Assembly: GCF_946886895.1 (NCBI RefSeq)
Contig: NZ_CAMPJO010000007.1
Coordinates: forward strand, 124,001 to 188,000
Source of the DNA: an uncultured Marinobacter sp.
GTDB taxonomy: Bacteria > Pseudomonadota > Gammaproteobacteria > Pseudomonadales > Oleiphilaceae
DNA length: 64,000 nt
Direction of reading: 5' to 3'
The notes beneath the pieces are model-generated. The model ran no database searches. It saw nothing but the letters and a program-made list of their open reading frames with translations, and was not told the DNA's origin. Numbering within the stretch: position 1 is the first letter of the stretch; each line of letters begins with the position of its first letter. This document shows positions 56,262 to 64,000 of the stretch, one piece after another. The translations under genes were made by a program, and so were the position numbers.

Positions 56262-57239
56262 TTACTTGATCAGACCGGCTTCCTTGTAGTACTTCAGGGC
56301 GCCCGGATGCAGCGGCGCACTCAGGGCATCAGACACCATTTCCGATTTCTCCAGATTGGCGAATGCCGGGTGCAGGCGCTTGAAGCTGTCAAAGTTTTCA
56401 AATACGGCCTTGACCACCTCATACACCACTTCTTCAGACACATCGGTGGAGGACACGAAGGTTGCGGCGACACCAAAAGTGGGCACGTCCTCGTCGGTTC
56501 CACGATACATACCACCCGGGATAATGGCCTTACGGTAGTATGCATTCTCACTGATCAGCTTTTCGGTGGCGGCGTTGTCTACCGCGACGATAACGCTGTC
56601 ACAGGATGTGGTCGCTTCCTTGATCGAACCGGACGGATGGCCAACGGTGTAGAAGAAGGCATCAATGTTGCCGTCACACAGGGCCTGGGACTGCTCGGCG
56701 GCTTTCAGCTCGGCAGCCAGTGAGAACTTGTCCAGGGTCCAGCCCATTTCGTCCATCAACACTTCCGCTGTTGCACGCTGACCGGAGCCCGGGTTACCCA
56801 CAGACACCCGCTTGCCTTCGAGGTCTTCAAAGGTCTTGATGCCGGAGCCCTTGCTGGCGACAACGGTAAACGGTTCCGGGTGCAGCGAGAAAACGGCACG
56901 AAGCTCCTTGTTGGGGCCGTCGTCCTTGAACTGGCTGGTGCCATTATAGGCGTGGTACTGCCAGTCGGACTGGGCAACCGCCAGATCCAGCTCACCCTGA
57001 CGAATCGCATTGAGGTTATAGACCGAACCGCCGGTGCTCTCTACCGAGCAGCGAATGCCGTGCTCTTTGCGATCCATGTTCACCAGTCGGCAAATGGCGC
57101 CACCGGCCGGATAGTAGACCCCGGTCACACCACCGGTACCGATGGTTACGAACTGCTGCTCCTGGGCAGTCGCCGGTGCCGAGGCCACGCCCAGGCCAAC
57201 AGCAACGGCAAATGCGGAGGCTTTCAGTTTCAGTGTCAT
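56262..57239 (-). CDS. TAXI family TRAP transporter substrate-binding protein
   Basis: Periplasmic binding protein of 325 residues. The signal peptide is [20 protein letters not shown] with cleavage near ATA-QEQ. The start of the mature protein [25 protein letters not shown] is the TAXI signature. It is 28 bp upstream of the fused permease, so the two form one tripartite transporter. It is preceded by a promoter region and a terminator (57383-57405). Confidence 0.95.
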   Translation of the reverse strand: MTLKLKASAFAVAVGLGVASAPATAQEQQFVTIGTGGVTGVYYPAGGAICRLVNMDRKEHGIRCSVESTGGSVYNLNAIRQGELDLAVAQSDWQYHAYNGTSQFKDDGPNKELRAVFSLHPEPFTVVASKGSGIKTFEDLEGKRVSVGNPGSGQRATAEVLMDEMGWTLDKFSLAAELKAAEQSQALCDGNIDAFFYTVGHPSGSIKEATTSCDSVIVAVDNAATEKLISENAYYRKAIIPGGMYRGTDEDVPTFGVAATFVSSTDVSEEVVYEVVKAVFENFDSFKRLHPAFANLEKSEMVSDALSAPLHPGALKYYKEAGLIK

Positions 57240-57382
57240 GTGAGTTCTTCCTTATTTTGATCGTTGTAATGAATTGCCCGATCATTGGTACGGACAAACA
57301 TGGCGTTCGCTCTAAAACATAGACCACTTCACACCATAAATAAAGTCTGGCCTTACTCGCTAACCACCTGAGCAAACAACAA

Positions 57383-57405
57383 AAAAGCCCGCATGGCGGG
57401 CTTTT
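57383..57405 (-). terminator. Intrinsic terminator after the RND-type gene
   Basis: GCCCGC (57387-57392) pairs with GCGGGC (57396-57401) around ATG, flanked by A and T runs. On the minus strand it follows the RND-gene stop at 57423. Confidence 0.9.
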
Positions 57406-57422
57406 CTGAGCACAGCGACAGT

Positions 57423-59807
57423 TTATTTCGATGCGCGGGCTTTGGCAACCATCCTGTCCGGGCGCAGCAGGAACCGCGCAAGGGCAGGAAGCAGCCAGAT
57501 GGCGCCAATCATGTTCCACAGGAACATGAAGAACAGCAGGAAGCCCATATCGGCCTGGAATTTAATGGGAGAGAAAATCCAGGTCACCACCCCAAGGCCA
57601 AGGGTCACACCGGTGAACACGACGGCCTTGCCGGTTGAGCGCAGGGTTTCATAGTACGCTTCCTGCAGGGTCTTGCCCTCCATCAGATACTTCTCCAGCT
57701 TGCTGTAGATATAGATGCCGTAATCCACACCAATGCCCACACCCAGGGCTATCACTGGCAGTGTTGCTACCTTGATACCAATACCGGAGACCGCCATGAT
57801 CGCCTCGCACAGGATCGAGGTGAGACCCAGCGGCACAACGATACACAAGACCGCACGAATCGAGCGGAAGGTAATCAGGCACAACAGACTCACCACGCCG
57901 TACACGAAAATCAGCATCATGTTCTTGGCGTTCGAGATGACCTCGTTGGTGGCCGCCTCAACACCAGCATTTCCCGCCGCCAGCAGGAAGGTGTGATCCT
58001 CGCTGTTGTTGTTGGCCGCGAACTCTTCGACGCGATCCACTACGGTTTGCAGGGTTTCGGCCTTGTGGTCTTCCAGGAACACCAGCACGGGCGTCAGGCT
58101 GCAGTCAGTATTGATCAGGCCCGAAGGTGCACTGCGAATGGAGGCATTGATAATGGTCTGGTTGCGGGAAATCTCGTACCACTTCCAGTTGCCTTCGTTC
58201 AGCGCCTTGGTGACAATTTTAGAGACATCGGCCAGCGACACCGAGGACTGAACGCCCGGGGTATTTTCCAGCTCCCACTGCAGGGCATCCATGGCCCGTA
58301 ACACCTCGTACTGGGTGCACTGCTCCACCGGGGTTTCCACCATCACCACCAGCACATCGGCGCTGGTGGAGTAGTTGTCAATAATGAACGCGTTGTCGGT
58401 GTTGTACCGGGAGTCGGCACGCAGTTCTGGCGCGCCACGATCCAGGTCACCGACTTTCAGGTCCTGCTTGTAATAGAGCCCCAGGCCCAAACCAATCACC
58501 GCAATCAGCAGGGAAATCGGCGCCACGCCCGGATGGGAGAAATAGGACATGAGCCGCCATTTCCGGTCCTGCTTTTCACCATGATTCTGAACGTGGTTAA
58601 CACCGCCCTTGGTAATGCCGATGTACGACATGATCAGCGGGTGCAGAACCAGGTTGGTGATGATGACGATCGCAACACCCAGGCCGGCGGCAACCGCCAG
58701 ATCCTTGATGACATCGATTTCGATGAACAGCAACGTCAGGAAGCCAAACGCATCGGAGACCAGCGCCAGCATGCCCGGAATGTACAGAGCCCGGAACGCA
58801 AGCCTCGCGGCGGTGACGGGATCAAAGCCCTTTGCCGCCTCCAGAGCCATGGCATTCACCACTTGTACCCCGTGGCTGATACCGATCGCAAACACCAGGA
58901 ACGGGACCAGCACCGAGTATGGGTCCAGCCCGTAACCCAGCAGGCGCAGGGCGCCGAGCTGCCAGAACACGGCAATGATGGAGGAGAACACCGGCACCAG
59001 GGTCCCCGACAGACAGCGGGAATACCAGAACAACAGCAGTGTGGTCAGGACAATCGTTATACCGGCAAACCAGGCAATGGAACCAATGCCCGCAATCAGA
59101 TCGCCGACTTTCTTCGCGAAACCCACGATATGGATCTCGACATTCGGGTTCTTCGCTTCGTATTTCTGGCGGATCTTCTCTTCGAGCTGGCGCGAGAATT
59201 CGCCGTAATCCAGAGGTTGCCCCGTTTCCGGGTTTTTCTCATAGAGCGGTGCAAAAACGATGGTGGACTTGAAGTTATCCGCCACCAGGCGACCCACCTC
59301 ACTGGAACGCAGCACGTTTTTCCGGAGCTGGTCCAGGCTGGCGTCCGAACCATCGTAGGAGTCGGGAATCACCGTGCCGCCCTGGAAGCCCTGCTCGGTC
59401 ACTTCCACCCAGCGTACGTTGGAGGTCCAGAGGGATTGCAGGCCGGACCGGTCCACCCCATTCAGGTAGAACACCTCATCGGTGATCTGCTTGAGGGTTT
59501 CCATGTACTCCTTGGTGAAGATATCGCCTTCTTCAACTTCCACCGCGATTCGCACGAAGTTGCCAAGGTTCTGGAGGTCGTCCCGGTTCTCCAGCATATT
59601 CACGATATACGGGTGTTCCAGCGGTATCATCCGCTCAAAACTGGCGTCAGGCTGGATCTTGATGGCGTTGTAGCCGAGAAACAGGGTCAGCAGAAAAAAG
59701 GCGACCAGGATAACGGCGCGGTTATTGAAAATCAGCCGCTCCAGGAAAGGTTCCGCCTTGGGCGTCGTCAGGTAGTGCTCGCCCTTGTCATGCTTCGGAT
59801 TGGACAT
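57423..59807 (-). CDS. RND superfamily transporter (MMPL/HpnN-like)
   Basis: A 794-residue membrane protein with two 6-helix halves. Each half has a large periplasmic loop after its first helix (AVILVAFFLLTLFLGYNAI, and later GVAPISLLIAVIGLGLGLYY). The four-helix bundles include VLVPFLVFAIGISHGVQVVNAM and VIALGVGIGVDYGIYIYSKL, which carry the charged residues of the MMPL family. An RND exporter of lipids or hydrophobic compounds is the usual inference. It is the third gene of the DUF1329-YCF48-RND operon and has a GAGGGG ribosome binding site. Confidence 0.9.
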   Translation of the reverse strand: MSNPKHDKGEHYLTTPKAEPFLERLIFNNRAVILVAFFLLTLFLGYNAIKIQPDASFERMIPLEHPYIVNMLENRDDLQNLGNFVRIAVEVEEGDIFTKEYMETLKQITDEVFYLNGVDRSGLQSLWTSNVRWVEVTEQGFQGGTVIPDSYDGSDASLDQLRKNVLRSSEVGRLVADNFKSTIVFAPLYEKNPETGQPLDYGEFSRQLEEKIRQKYEAKNPNVEIHIVGFAKKVGDLIAGIGSIAWFAGITIVLTTLLLFWYSRCLSGTLVPVFSSIIAVFWQLGALRLLGYGLDPYSVLVPFLVFAIGISHGVQVVNAMALEAAKGFDPVTAARLAFRALYIPGMLALVSDAFGFLTLLFIEIDVIKDLAVAAGLGVAIVIITNLVLHPLIMSYIGITKGGVNHVQNHGEKQDRKWRLMSYFSHPGVAPISLLIAVIGLGLGLYYKQDLKVGDLDRGAPELRADSRYNTDNAFIIDNYSTSADVLVVMVETPVEQCTQYEVLRAMDALQWELENTPGVQSSVSLADVSKIVTKALNEGNWKWYEISRNQTIINASIRSAPSGLINTDCSLTPVLVFLEDHKAETLQTVVDRVEEFAANNNSEDHTFLLAAGNAGVEAATNEVISNAKNMMLIFVYGVVSLLCLITFRSIRAVLCIVVPLGLTSILCEAIMAVSGIGIKVATLPVIALGVGIGVDYGIYIYSKLEKYLMEGKTLQEAYYETLRSTGKAVVFTGVTLGLGVVTWIFSPIKFQADMGFLLFFMFLWNMIGAIWLLPALARFLLRPDRMVAKARASK

Positions 59808-59853
59808 TCAAAAGCCCCTCTATTTTCTGTTCGGTTGGTGCCACATCAGGGCG

Positions 59854-61002
59854 TTATTGAAGGTTCTTTCCGCGGGCGTCCGTTATTGTCGCGCCGCCCT
59901 CACCCACGATGAGAAGCCCGGTGCCGGAGACCGGGACCACGCTCATGACACCTTCGCGATCATCCCGGAAATAGTCCCGGAATGACTCGGCGCCATTGCC
60001 GCTCGTCAACACCACGCCGCCATTACCGACCAGAATGATGCGACCATCCTCGGCCACGACACCGTCGTTGAGGGTAGCGTCCGCGGTGCTTGGCACCACC
60101 CGCCAGCTCTTGCCCAGGTCGGTCGAAAACAGCATGTTGCCGCGCAGGCCAAAAGCCAGGATTTCATTCATTTGCCCGGTTCCGATCACCCCGAACAGGG
60201 AGCCTTCATAGGGGCTTTCACGGCGTTCCCAGGTTTGCCCCCCGTCGACCGACACGTGGATCTGACCGGCCTCACCGACGATGACCAGGGCACCGCCGGT
60301 TATCTGGGTAATGCCGTTAAGGTGAAAGTTGGTCGGGTTGTCAATTTGGGGAGACCAGTCCTGCCATGTCTGCCCGCCATCCGTGGTGCGCAGGATCATG
60401 CCGTAGGCACCCACGACAAAACCGTGACTGTCGTTCTCGAACCAGACGTCCAGCAACGGATTCACAGGGCCGATATCAAGGTCGGACTGCATGATCTCGA
60501 GTGCAAACTCCAGATCACCGAGCGCCCACTCCAGATCGCCCTGTTCCGCTTCCGGAGCCGTCTCAATACGCTCTTCCAGTGCAGCGATCCGATCTTCCCT
60601 GGTGGCGATGGCAAGCTCGAGAGCGTCAACACCGGTCAACTGAAGGCTCCAGGTTTCACCGGCATCCGTGGAGTGCAGAACCACGCCACTGTGGCCCACC
60701 GCCCAACCTTCGGTCTCGGAGCCGAAATCCACACCGGTCAGGGTAACGGAGACGGGCACCGTGCTCTGGGCCCAGGTTTTGCCTTCATCATCGGAGTAGA
60801 TGATATGACCACGCTCACCCACTGCCACGATGCGATCGCCTGTCTGCGTGACATCGTTAAGCAGCCTTTCCGGAGCCAGATCGGTGGGCCGGGCCGGGGT
60901 TTCGATGACATCTGCAAGCGCAAACGCCGACGGCGCTGACCATACCATGGAAAGCCCGAGGCAAACCGCTCCCAACGTCTTGCACATCAACCTTTTAGCC
61001 AT
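59854..61002 (-). CDS. YCF48/BNR-repeat exported protein
   Basis: A 382-residue exported beta-propeller-like protein. The signal peptide is GAVCLGLSMVWSAPSAFA. Repeated BNR/Asp-box-like units follow, such as YSDDEGKTWAQS, HSTDAGETWSLQL, TTDGGQTWQDW and VSVDGGQTWERRE. The family is often annotated as photosystem II assembly-like (YCF48), but that role cannot apply here. A helical segment is inserted near residues 145-175 (LATREDRIAALEERI). It is encoded between the DUF1329 and RND genes. Confidence 0.9.
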   Translation of the reverse strand: MAKRLMCKTLGAVCLGLSMVWSAPSAFALADVIETPARPTDLAPERLLNDVTQTGDRIVAVGERGHIIYSDDEGKTWAQSTVPVSVTLTGVDFGSETEGWAVGHSGVVLHSTDAGETWSLQLTGVDALELAIATREDRIAALEERIETAPEAEQGDLEWALGDLEFALEIMQSDLDIGPVNPLLDVWFENDSHGFVVGAYGMILRTTDGGQTWQDWSPQIDNPTNFHLNGITQITGGALVIVGEAGQIHVSVDGGQTWERRESPYEGSLFGVIGTGQMNEILAFGLRGNMLFSTDLGKSWRVVPSTADATLNDGVVAEDGRIILVGNGGVVLTSGNGAESFRDYFRDDREGVMSVVPVSGTGLLIVGEGGATITDARGKNLQ

Positions 61003-61149
61003 TCAATTGCCTACTCATGTTGTTTTGAACTGTGTATCTCTGACCGGTATCACCGGCGCTAATTGTGAACATACCGGCAACCTTCCGGAGGCCGGTATAT
61101 CGGATCGCCACGTCCATCAGGCGGGGGATCGATCCCTGCGCCGCCGGTT

Positions 61150-62538
61150 TTAGCGGACACTCCTGCGGCGCAGTGACGCCGGCGAAAAATAACGCGTGTT
61201 CGGAACGTCGTTCGTGAACACACGGGTATTCGGCTCTTCCGTATCCAGGCCGAGAACGTGATAACGGCGGGCCTGAAGGTCATGATAGACGTCCAGCACC
61301 GTCCACACACCCGGAAGTTCATAATAATTCTTCGGCAGACCCATGGAGACACGCCAGAGTTCGCCGCGGCCGTCATACTGGTCGAGCAATACCGTGTTCC
61401 AGCTGTCCTCGTCCACATAGAACCGGCGCTTGGCATAAATATGCCGCTCGCCTTCTTTCAGCGTCGCCTCAACCACATGAACCCGGTGCAGCTCCCAGCG
61501 GGTCAGATCGGGATTGATGTGGGCGATGCCCAGAATTTCGGAATACGGTGTTCCCTTCTCGCCAATCCGGTAGTTGTTGTAGGGCATGTATATTTCCCTC
61601 ATGCCCTCATACGTCCAGTTGTAGCGATCCAGCGCACCGTTGAAAATGTCGGTGTCGTCGGCGGTACGCAGGTTGTCCGATGCCGCGATCGGCGAATCGT
61701 AACCCAGGTTGGGTGCCCGGCGAACCCGGCGCTGGCCGGCATTATAGCCCCAGCCATTACGCGGATTGATGATCTGGTTCAGGGTTTCATGGATCAGAAT
61801 GGCGCCGCCGGCCAGCCGGGGTGGCGACTGGGTAAACGAAAGGTAGTAGAAGATCACGTTATCGAGTTCTTCTTCACTGCCTTCGGGGTTGTAATAATTG
61901 AAGAACGCCTCCTGCTGGGAGGTGACCAGCGAGTAGTCGCCGTCAGTCTGCACCGCCACTTCGCTGGAGCGACGGGTGACGGAGACACCGCGCCAGCGTG
62001 TCAGGTGGTTCCAGATCGCCTGCCAGGCCTTCTGCTCATTGTTACCGTGCAGGATCGGGAACGGATACCCGCCAAACGCGCCATCGATACCGGCGCCCTC
62101 ACCCACGATTTCGGCACTGACCGCATTTTCCCGGGTATTCTCTGCCACCCAATCAGGAACCGCATGGGTCCGGCGGGTCTTGTAAACGGGCACACGAAAG
62201 GTGGTGGGATAAGTCTCGAGCAACGCCTTCACGCCGTCGGTCAGAAACTCGCTGTACTGATCCATATTGGACGCGGAAATGGTGAACAGCACCTCGTCGT
62301 CCGGGAATGGATTGATGTGGTGCTGGCCACTGCCTTCATAACCGGGGGGCGGTTCGGTCAGGCCGCCGGTCCAGGCGGGGATCGTGCCGGCGTCGTTGCC
62401 GGCCTTTATCGACCCGAAGGGTGTCAGGTCTTTGCCAAGACGCGAGGCCTCGCTGGCCGACACAGCCGCCCAGGCCGGAGAAGATGCCACGGAGAGGGCC
62501 AGCAGGCCGCCCAGAATCGCACTCTTGTTGTATATCAT
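61150..62538 (-). CDS. DUF1329 family protein (LolA-like fold)
   Basis: A 462-residue exported protein. The signal peptide ends VASSPAWA-AVSASEA. The mature start LGKDLTPFGSIKAGNDAGTIPAWTGGL is the DUF1329 signature. The LolA/LppX-like fold suggests lipid or hydrophobic-compound handling at the outer membrane. In related bacteria it is normally next to a DUF1302 porin gene, which is absent here. It starts the minus-strand operon that includes the YCF48-like and RND genes. Confidence 0.92.
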   Translation of the reverse strand: MIYNKSAILGGLLALSVASSPAWAAVSASEASRLGKDLTPFGSIKAGNDAGTIPAWTGGLTEPPPGYEGSGQHHINPFPDDEVLFTISASNMDQYSEFLTDGVKALLETYPTTFRVPVYKTRRTHAVPDWVAENTRENAVSAEIVGEGAGIDGAFGGYPFPILHGNNEQKAWQAIWNHLTRWRGVSVTRRSSEVAVQTDGDYSLVTSQQEAFFNYYNPEGSEEELDNVIFYYLSFTQSPPRLAGGAILIHETLNQIINPRNGWGYNAGQRRVRRAPNLGYDSPIAASDNLRTADDTDIFNGALDRYNWTYEGMREIYMPYNNYRIGEKGTPYSEILGIAHINPDLTRWELHRVHVVEATLKEGERHIYAKRRFYVDEDSWNTVLLDQYDGRGELWRVSMGLPKNYYELPGVWTVLDVYHDLQARRYHVLGLDTEEPNTRVFTNDVPNTRYFSPASLRRRSVR

Positions 62539-62550
62539 TGTGTAACCCTA

Positions 62551-62619
62551 AATCTGTCTGGAAGCCTCTGGAGAGGCTCTTATTGTCGCCCGATGAGATT
62601 TCAGGCTTTCCGACAGATT
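62551..62619 (-). promoter_or_regulatory. Nested inverted repeats upstream of the DUF1329 gene
   Basis: Near-perfect outer arms lie at 62551-62566 (AATCTGTCTGGAAGCC) and 62604-62619 (GGCTTTCCGACAGATT). A perfect inner hairpin, agcctct (62563-62569) and agaggct (62572-62578), overlaps the outer arm. They sit 13-80 bases upstream of the start codon, so they could be an mRNA leader structure or operator. Confidence 0.45.
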
Positions 62620-62715
62620 AGCGGATTGGGCAAGGTTGTCTATCGACCGAAAGTGCGATTTTGTATCCGGCTGTCATCCCCCGTAACAATGGCAGCCGGC
62701 GTCCAGGAGGCGTCC

Positions 62716-64000
62716 TCAGTCCGCCAGGCTCTTGTGCACAACCTCGTAGACATCCCGGGATAATCCCGGTTTGTCACGAATTCGCTCCAGTGCCGCCTTC
62801 ATCAGGGCACGATACGCCGGCGCAAATTTTTTCCAGCGGGTCAGCGGCGTCACCAGCCGGGCGGCGATCTGGGGATTACTGTCGTCCAGGCGGCAGACCT
62901 GCTCCGCCAGGAACTCGTAGCCGGAACCGTCCGGATCGTGGAACGCGGCCAGGTTCTGCCCTGCAAACACGCCCACCACCGAACGCACCTTGTTGGGGTT
63001 TTTCCAGTCAAAGGCCGGGTGCCCGAGCAGGGCCCGGATCTGGGACAATGAGCCGGCCTGCTGGCTGGCAGCCTGAACGGAGAACCACTGTTCAACCACC
63101 TGCGGATCGTTCTGGAACCGTTGGTAGAATGCCGCCAGTGTCTGGTTGCGGTCACCGTCGTAGTCAGAATTGACCAGCGCTCGCAGCGCTCCCAGCCGAT
63201 CCGTCATGTTGTCGGCTTCGCTGAACTGCCGGGCCGCGAGCGCCCGGGCCTCTTCGTCGTTGATCATCAGCAACCACGACAGGGCGGTGTTGAGCAGGCT
63301 CCGGCGGGCAATGGCCTCCGGCGTCACCACATAGTCACCGCTGGACAGGTTGCTCTGGTAACAGGCCATTAACTCATCACGCAGGGATAGCGCCAGATGG
63401 CGAAGCACCCGCTCCCGCGCCTGGTGAATGGCGGGCACATCAGCATCCTCTGAGAGCTCAATCAAATAGGCCTCGGAGGGCAGCTGCAACATTTTGGCGA
63501 CCAGCGCCTGGTCCAGTTCCGGATCGGAAATAAGCTGCCGGTACGCCGTCACCAGCCTTGGTTCGATGGTGGCGTTCTCCGGCGCCCCCACCAGCGACAG
63601 GATCACGTCCACCGCCAGCCTCTGCCCGGCATCCCAGCGGTTGAAGCCATCGGGGTCGTGGCTCATCAGGAACAGCAACTGCTCCCGGGACCACGGATAC
63701 TCGACCCTGACCGGCGCCGAAAAGTGCCGCAGCAAGGAAGGGACGGGTTTCTCCCGCACACCGTGGAATTCAAAGTGATGAACCTCGTCTGTCAATTCCA
63801 GGACCCGCTCCCCGGGGGCATTTTTCTCGCCAGCCGCCAACGGCAGGGGCAACGGTTCACCATCACCCCCGAGCAGGCCCAGCGCAAACGGGATGTGCTG
63901 CGGTTTTTTCCGGCTCTGGCCGGGCGTATCGGGAATGCGTTGCTCAACGCTCAGGCGATAGACACCCCGCGCCTCATCGAAGTCATCAGACACCGTCAAC
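62716..64000 (-). CDS. pepN: Aminopeptidase N, C-terminal part (cut by window edge)
   Basis: C-terminal ~428 residues of the M1 metallopeptidase PepN. The visible part covers the beta-sandwich domain (GVYRLSVEQRIPDTPGQ, then KPQHIPFALGLLG) and the large helical C-terminal domain (LLGHPAFDWKNPNKVRSVVGVF). The zinc-binding HExxH lies beyond the window. It may not share a promoter with the downstream DUF1329 operon, since the 177-bp gap holds inverted repeats. Confidence 0.93.
   Translation of the reverse strand, partial: LTVSDDFDEARGVYRLSVEQRIPDTPGQSRKKPQHIPFALGLLGGDGEPLPLPLAAGEKNAPGERVLELTDEVHHFEFHGVREKPVPSLLRHFSAPVRVEYPWSREQLLFLMSHDPDGFNRWDAGQRLAVDVILSLVGAPENATIEPRLVTAYRQLISDPELDQALVAKMLQLPSEAYLIELSEDADVPAIHQARERVLRHLALSLRDELMACYQSNLSSGDYVVTPEAIARRSLLNTALSWLLMINDEEARALAARQFSEADNMTDRLGALRALVNSDYDGDRNQTLAAFYQRFQNDPQVVEQWFSVQAASQQAGSLSQIRALLGHPAFDWKNPNKVRSVVGVFAGQNLAAFHDPDGSGYEFLAEQVCRLDDSNPQIAARLVTPLTRWKKFAPAYRALMKAALERIRDKPGLSRDVYEVVHKSLAD

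Noticed and set aside
58533..59912. Long plus-strand open frame opposite the RND gene
   Set aside because: Antisense shadow with no recognisable domain; the RND gene has consistent membrane helices and a ribosome binding site.
61071..61098. Hairpin between the DUF1329 and YCF48-like genes as a terminator
   Set aside because: It has 8-bp arms but no T tract, and the operon continues across it.

Overview
The window looks like a core chromosomal stretch of a Marinobacter-type gammaproteobacterium. The protein sequences, the gene order and the moderately GC-rich, compactly packed genes all fit. Two clusters match the order known from Pseudomonas and its relatives: bamA-rseP-dxr-cdsA-uppS-frr-pyrH-tsf-rpsB // map-glnD-dapC-(arsC-like)-dapD-dapE, and thrS-infC-rpmI-rplT-pheS-pheT-ihfA-merR. 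There is no rRNA, CRISPR array, insertion sequence or prophage. One tRNA is present, tRNA-Pro with anticodon GGG.

Layout. Positions 1-7964 (minus strand) carry the envelope and translation cluster: the 5' end of bamA, rseP, dxr, cdsA, uppS, frr, pyrH, tsf and rpsB. Positions 8216-15353 (plus) carry map, glnD and the lysine/peptidoglycan genes dapC, dapD and dapE, with an ArsC/Spx-like gene among them. Positions 15414-23877 are mixed: slyX, a membrane-anchored cold-shock-domain protein, a truncated ClpB/ClpV-like AAA+ protein with a small partner, a mannose-1-phosphate guanylyltransferase, a DUF1853 protein, two MDR oxidoreductases and a glycerate-kinase-like protein. Positions 23956-33442 hold selO, class I fumarase, a large AT-richer lipase-like lipoprotein, a CoA-transferase divergent from an AraC regulator, and a periplasmic protein of unknown function behind rmuC (33448-35082).

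Positions 35373-39146 hold an orphan small gene, then a three-gene cassette: a retropepsin-like lipoprotein, an inactive transglutaminase with membrane helices, and a RimK-like ATP-grasp ligase. A BCCT transporter (minus) and a stand-alone FMN glutamate synthase domain protein (plus) diverge around a perfect 20-bp palindrome. Then come tRNA-Pro, a small secreted or membrane ORF and a fused SecDF. Positions 46028-53417 (minus) hold the translation and IHF operon. infC starts at an ATT codon, and a hairpin just upstream of thrS resembles a tRNA-Thr anticodon arm. The end of the window has a TAXI-type TRAP transporter, a DUF1329/YCF48-like/RND-MMPL envelope cluster and the 3' part of pepN.

The points most worth a second look are: the ThrRS-operator-like hairpin; the half-ClpV AAA+ protein whose Walker B glutamate is replaced; the retropepsin/ATP-grasp cassette; the solo fused SecDF; and several strong inverted repeats in intergenic regions (tsf-pyrH, dapE-slyX, BCCT/GltS-like, rplT-pheS). 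Functions come from recognisable family motifs read by eye. No database search was run.
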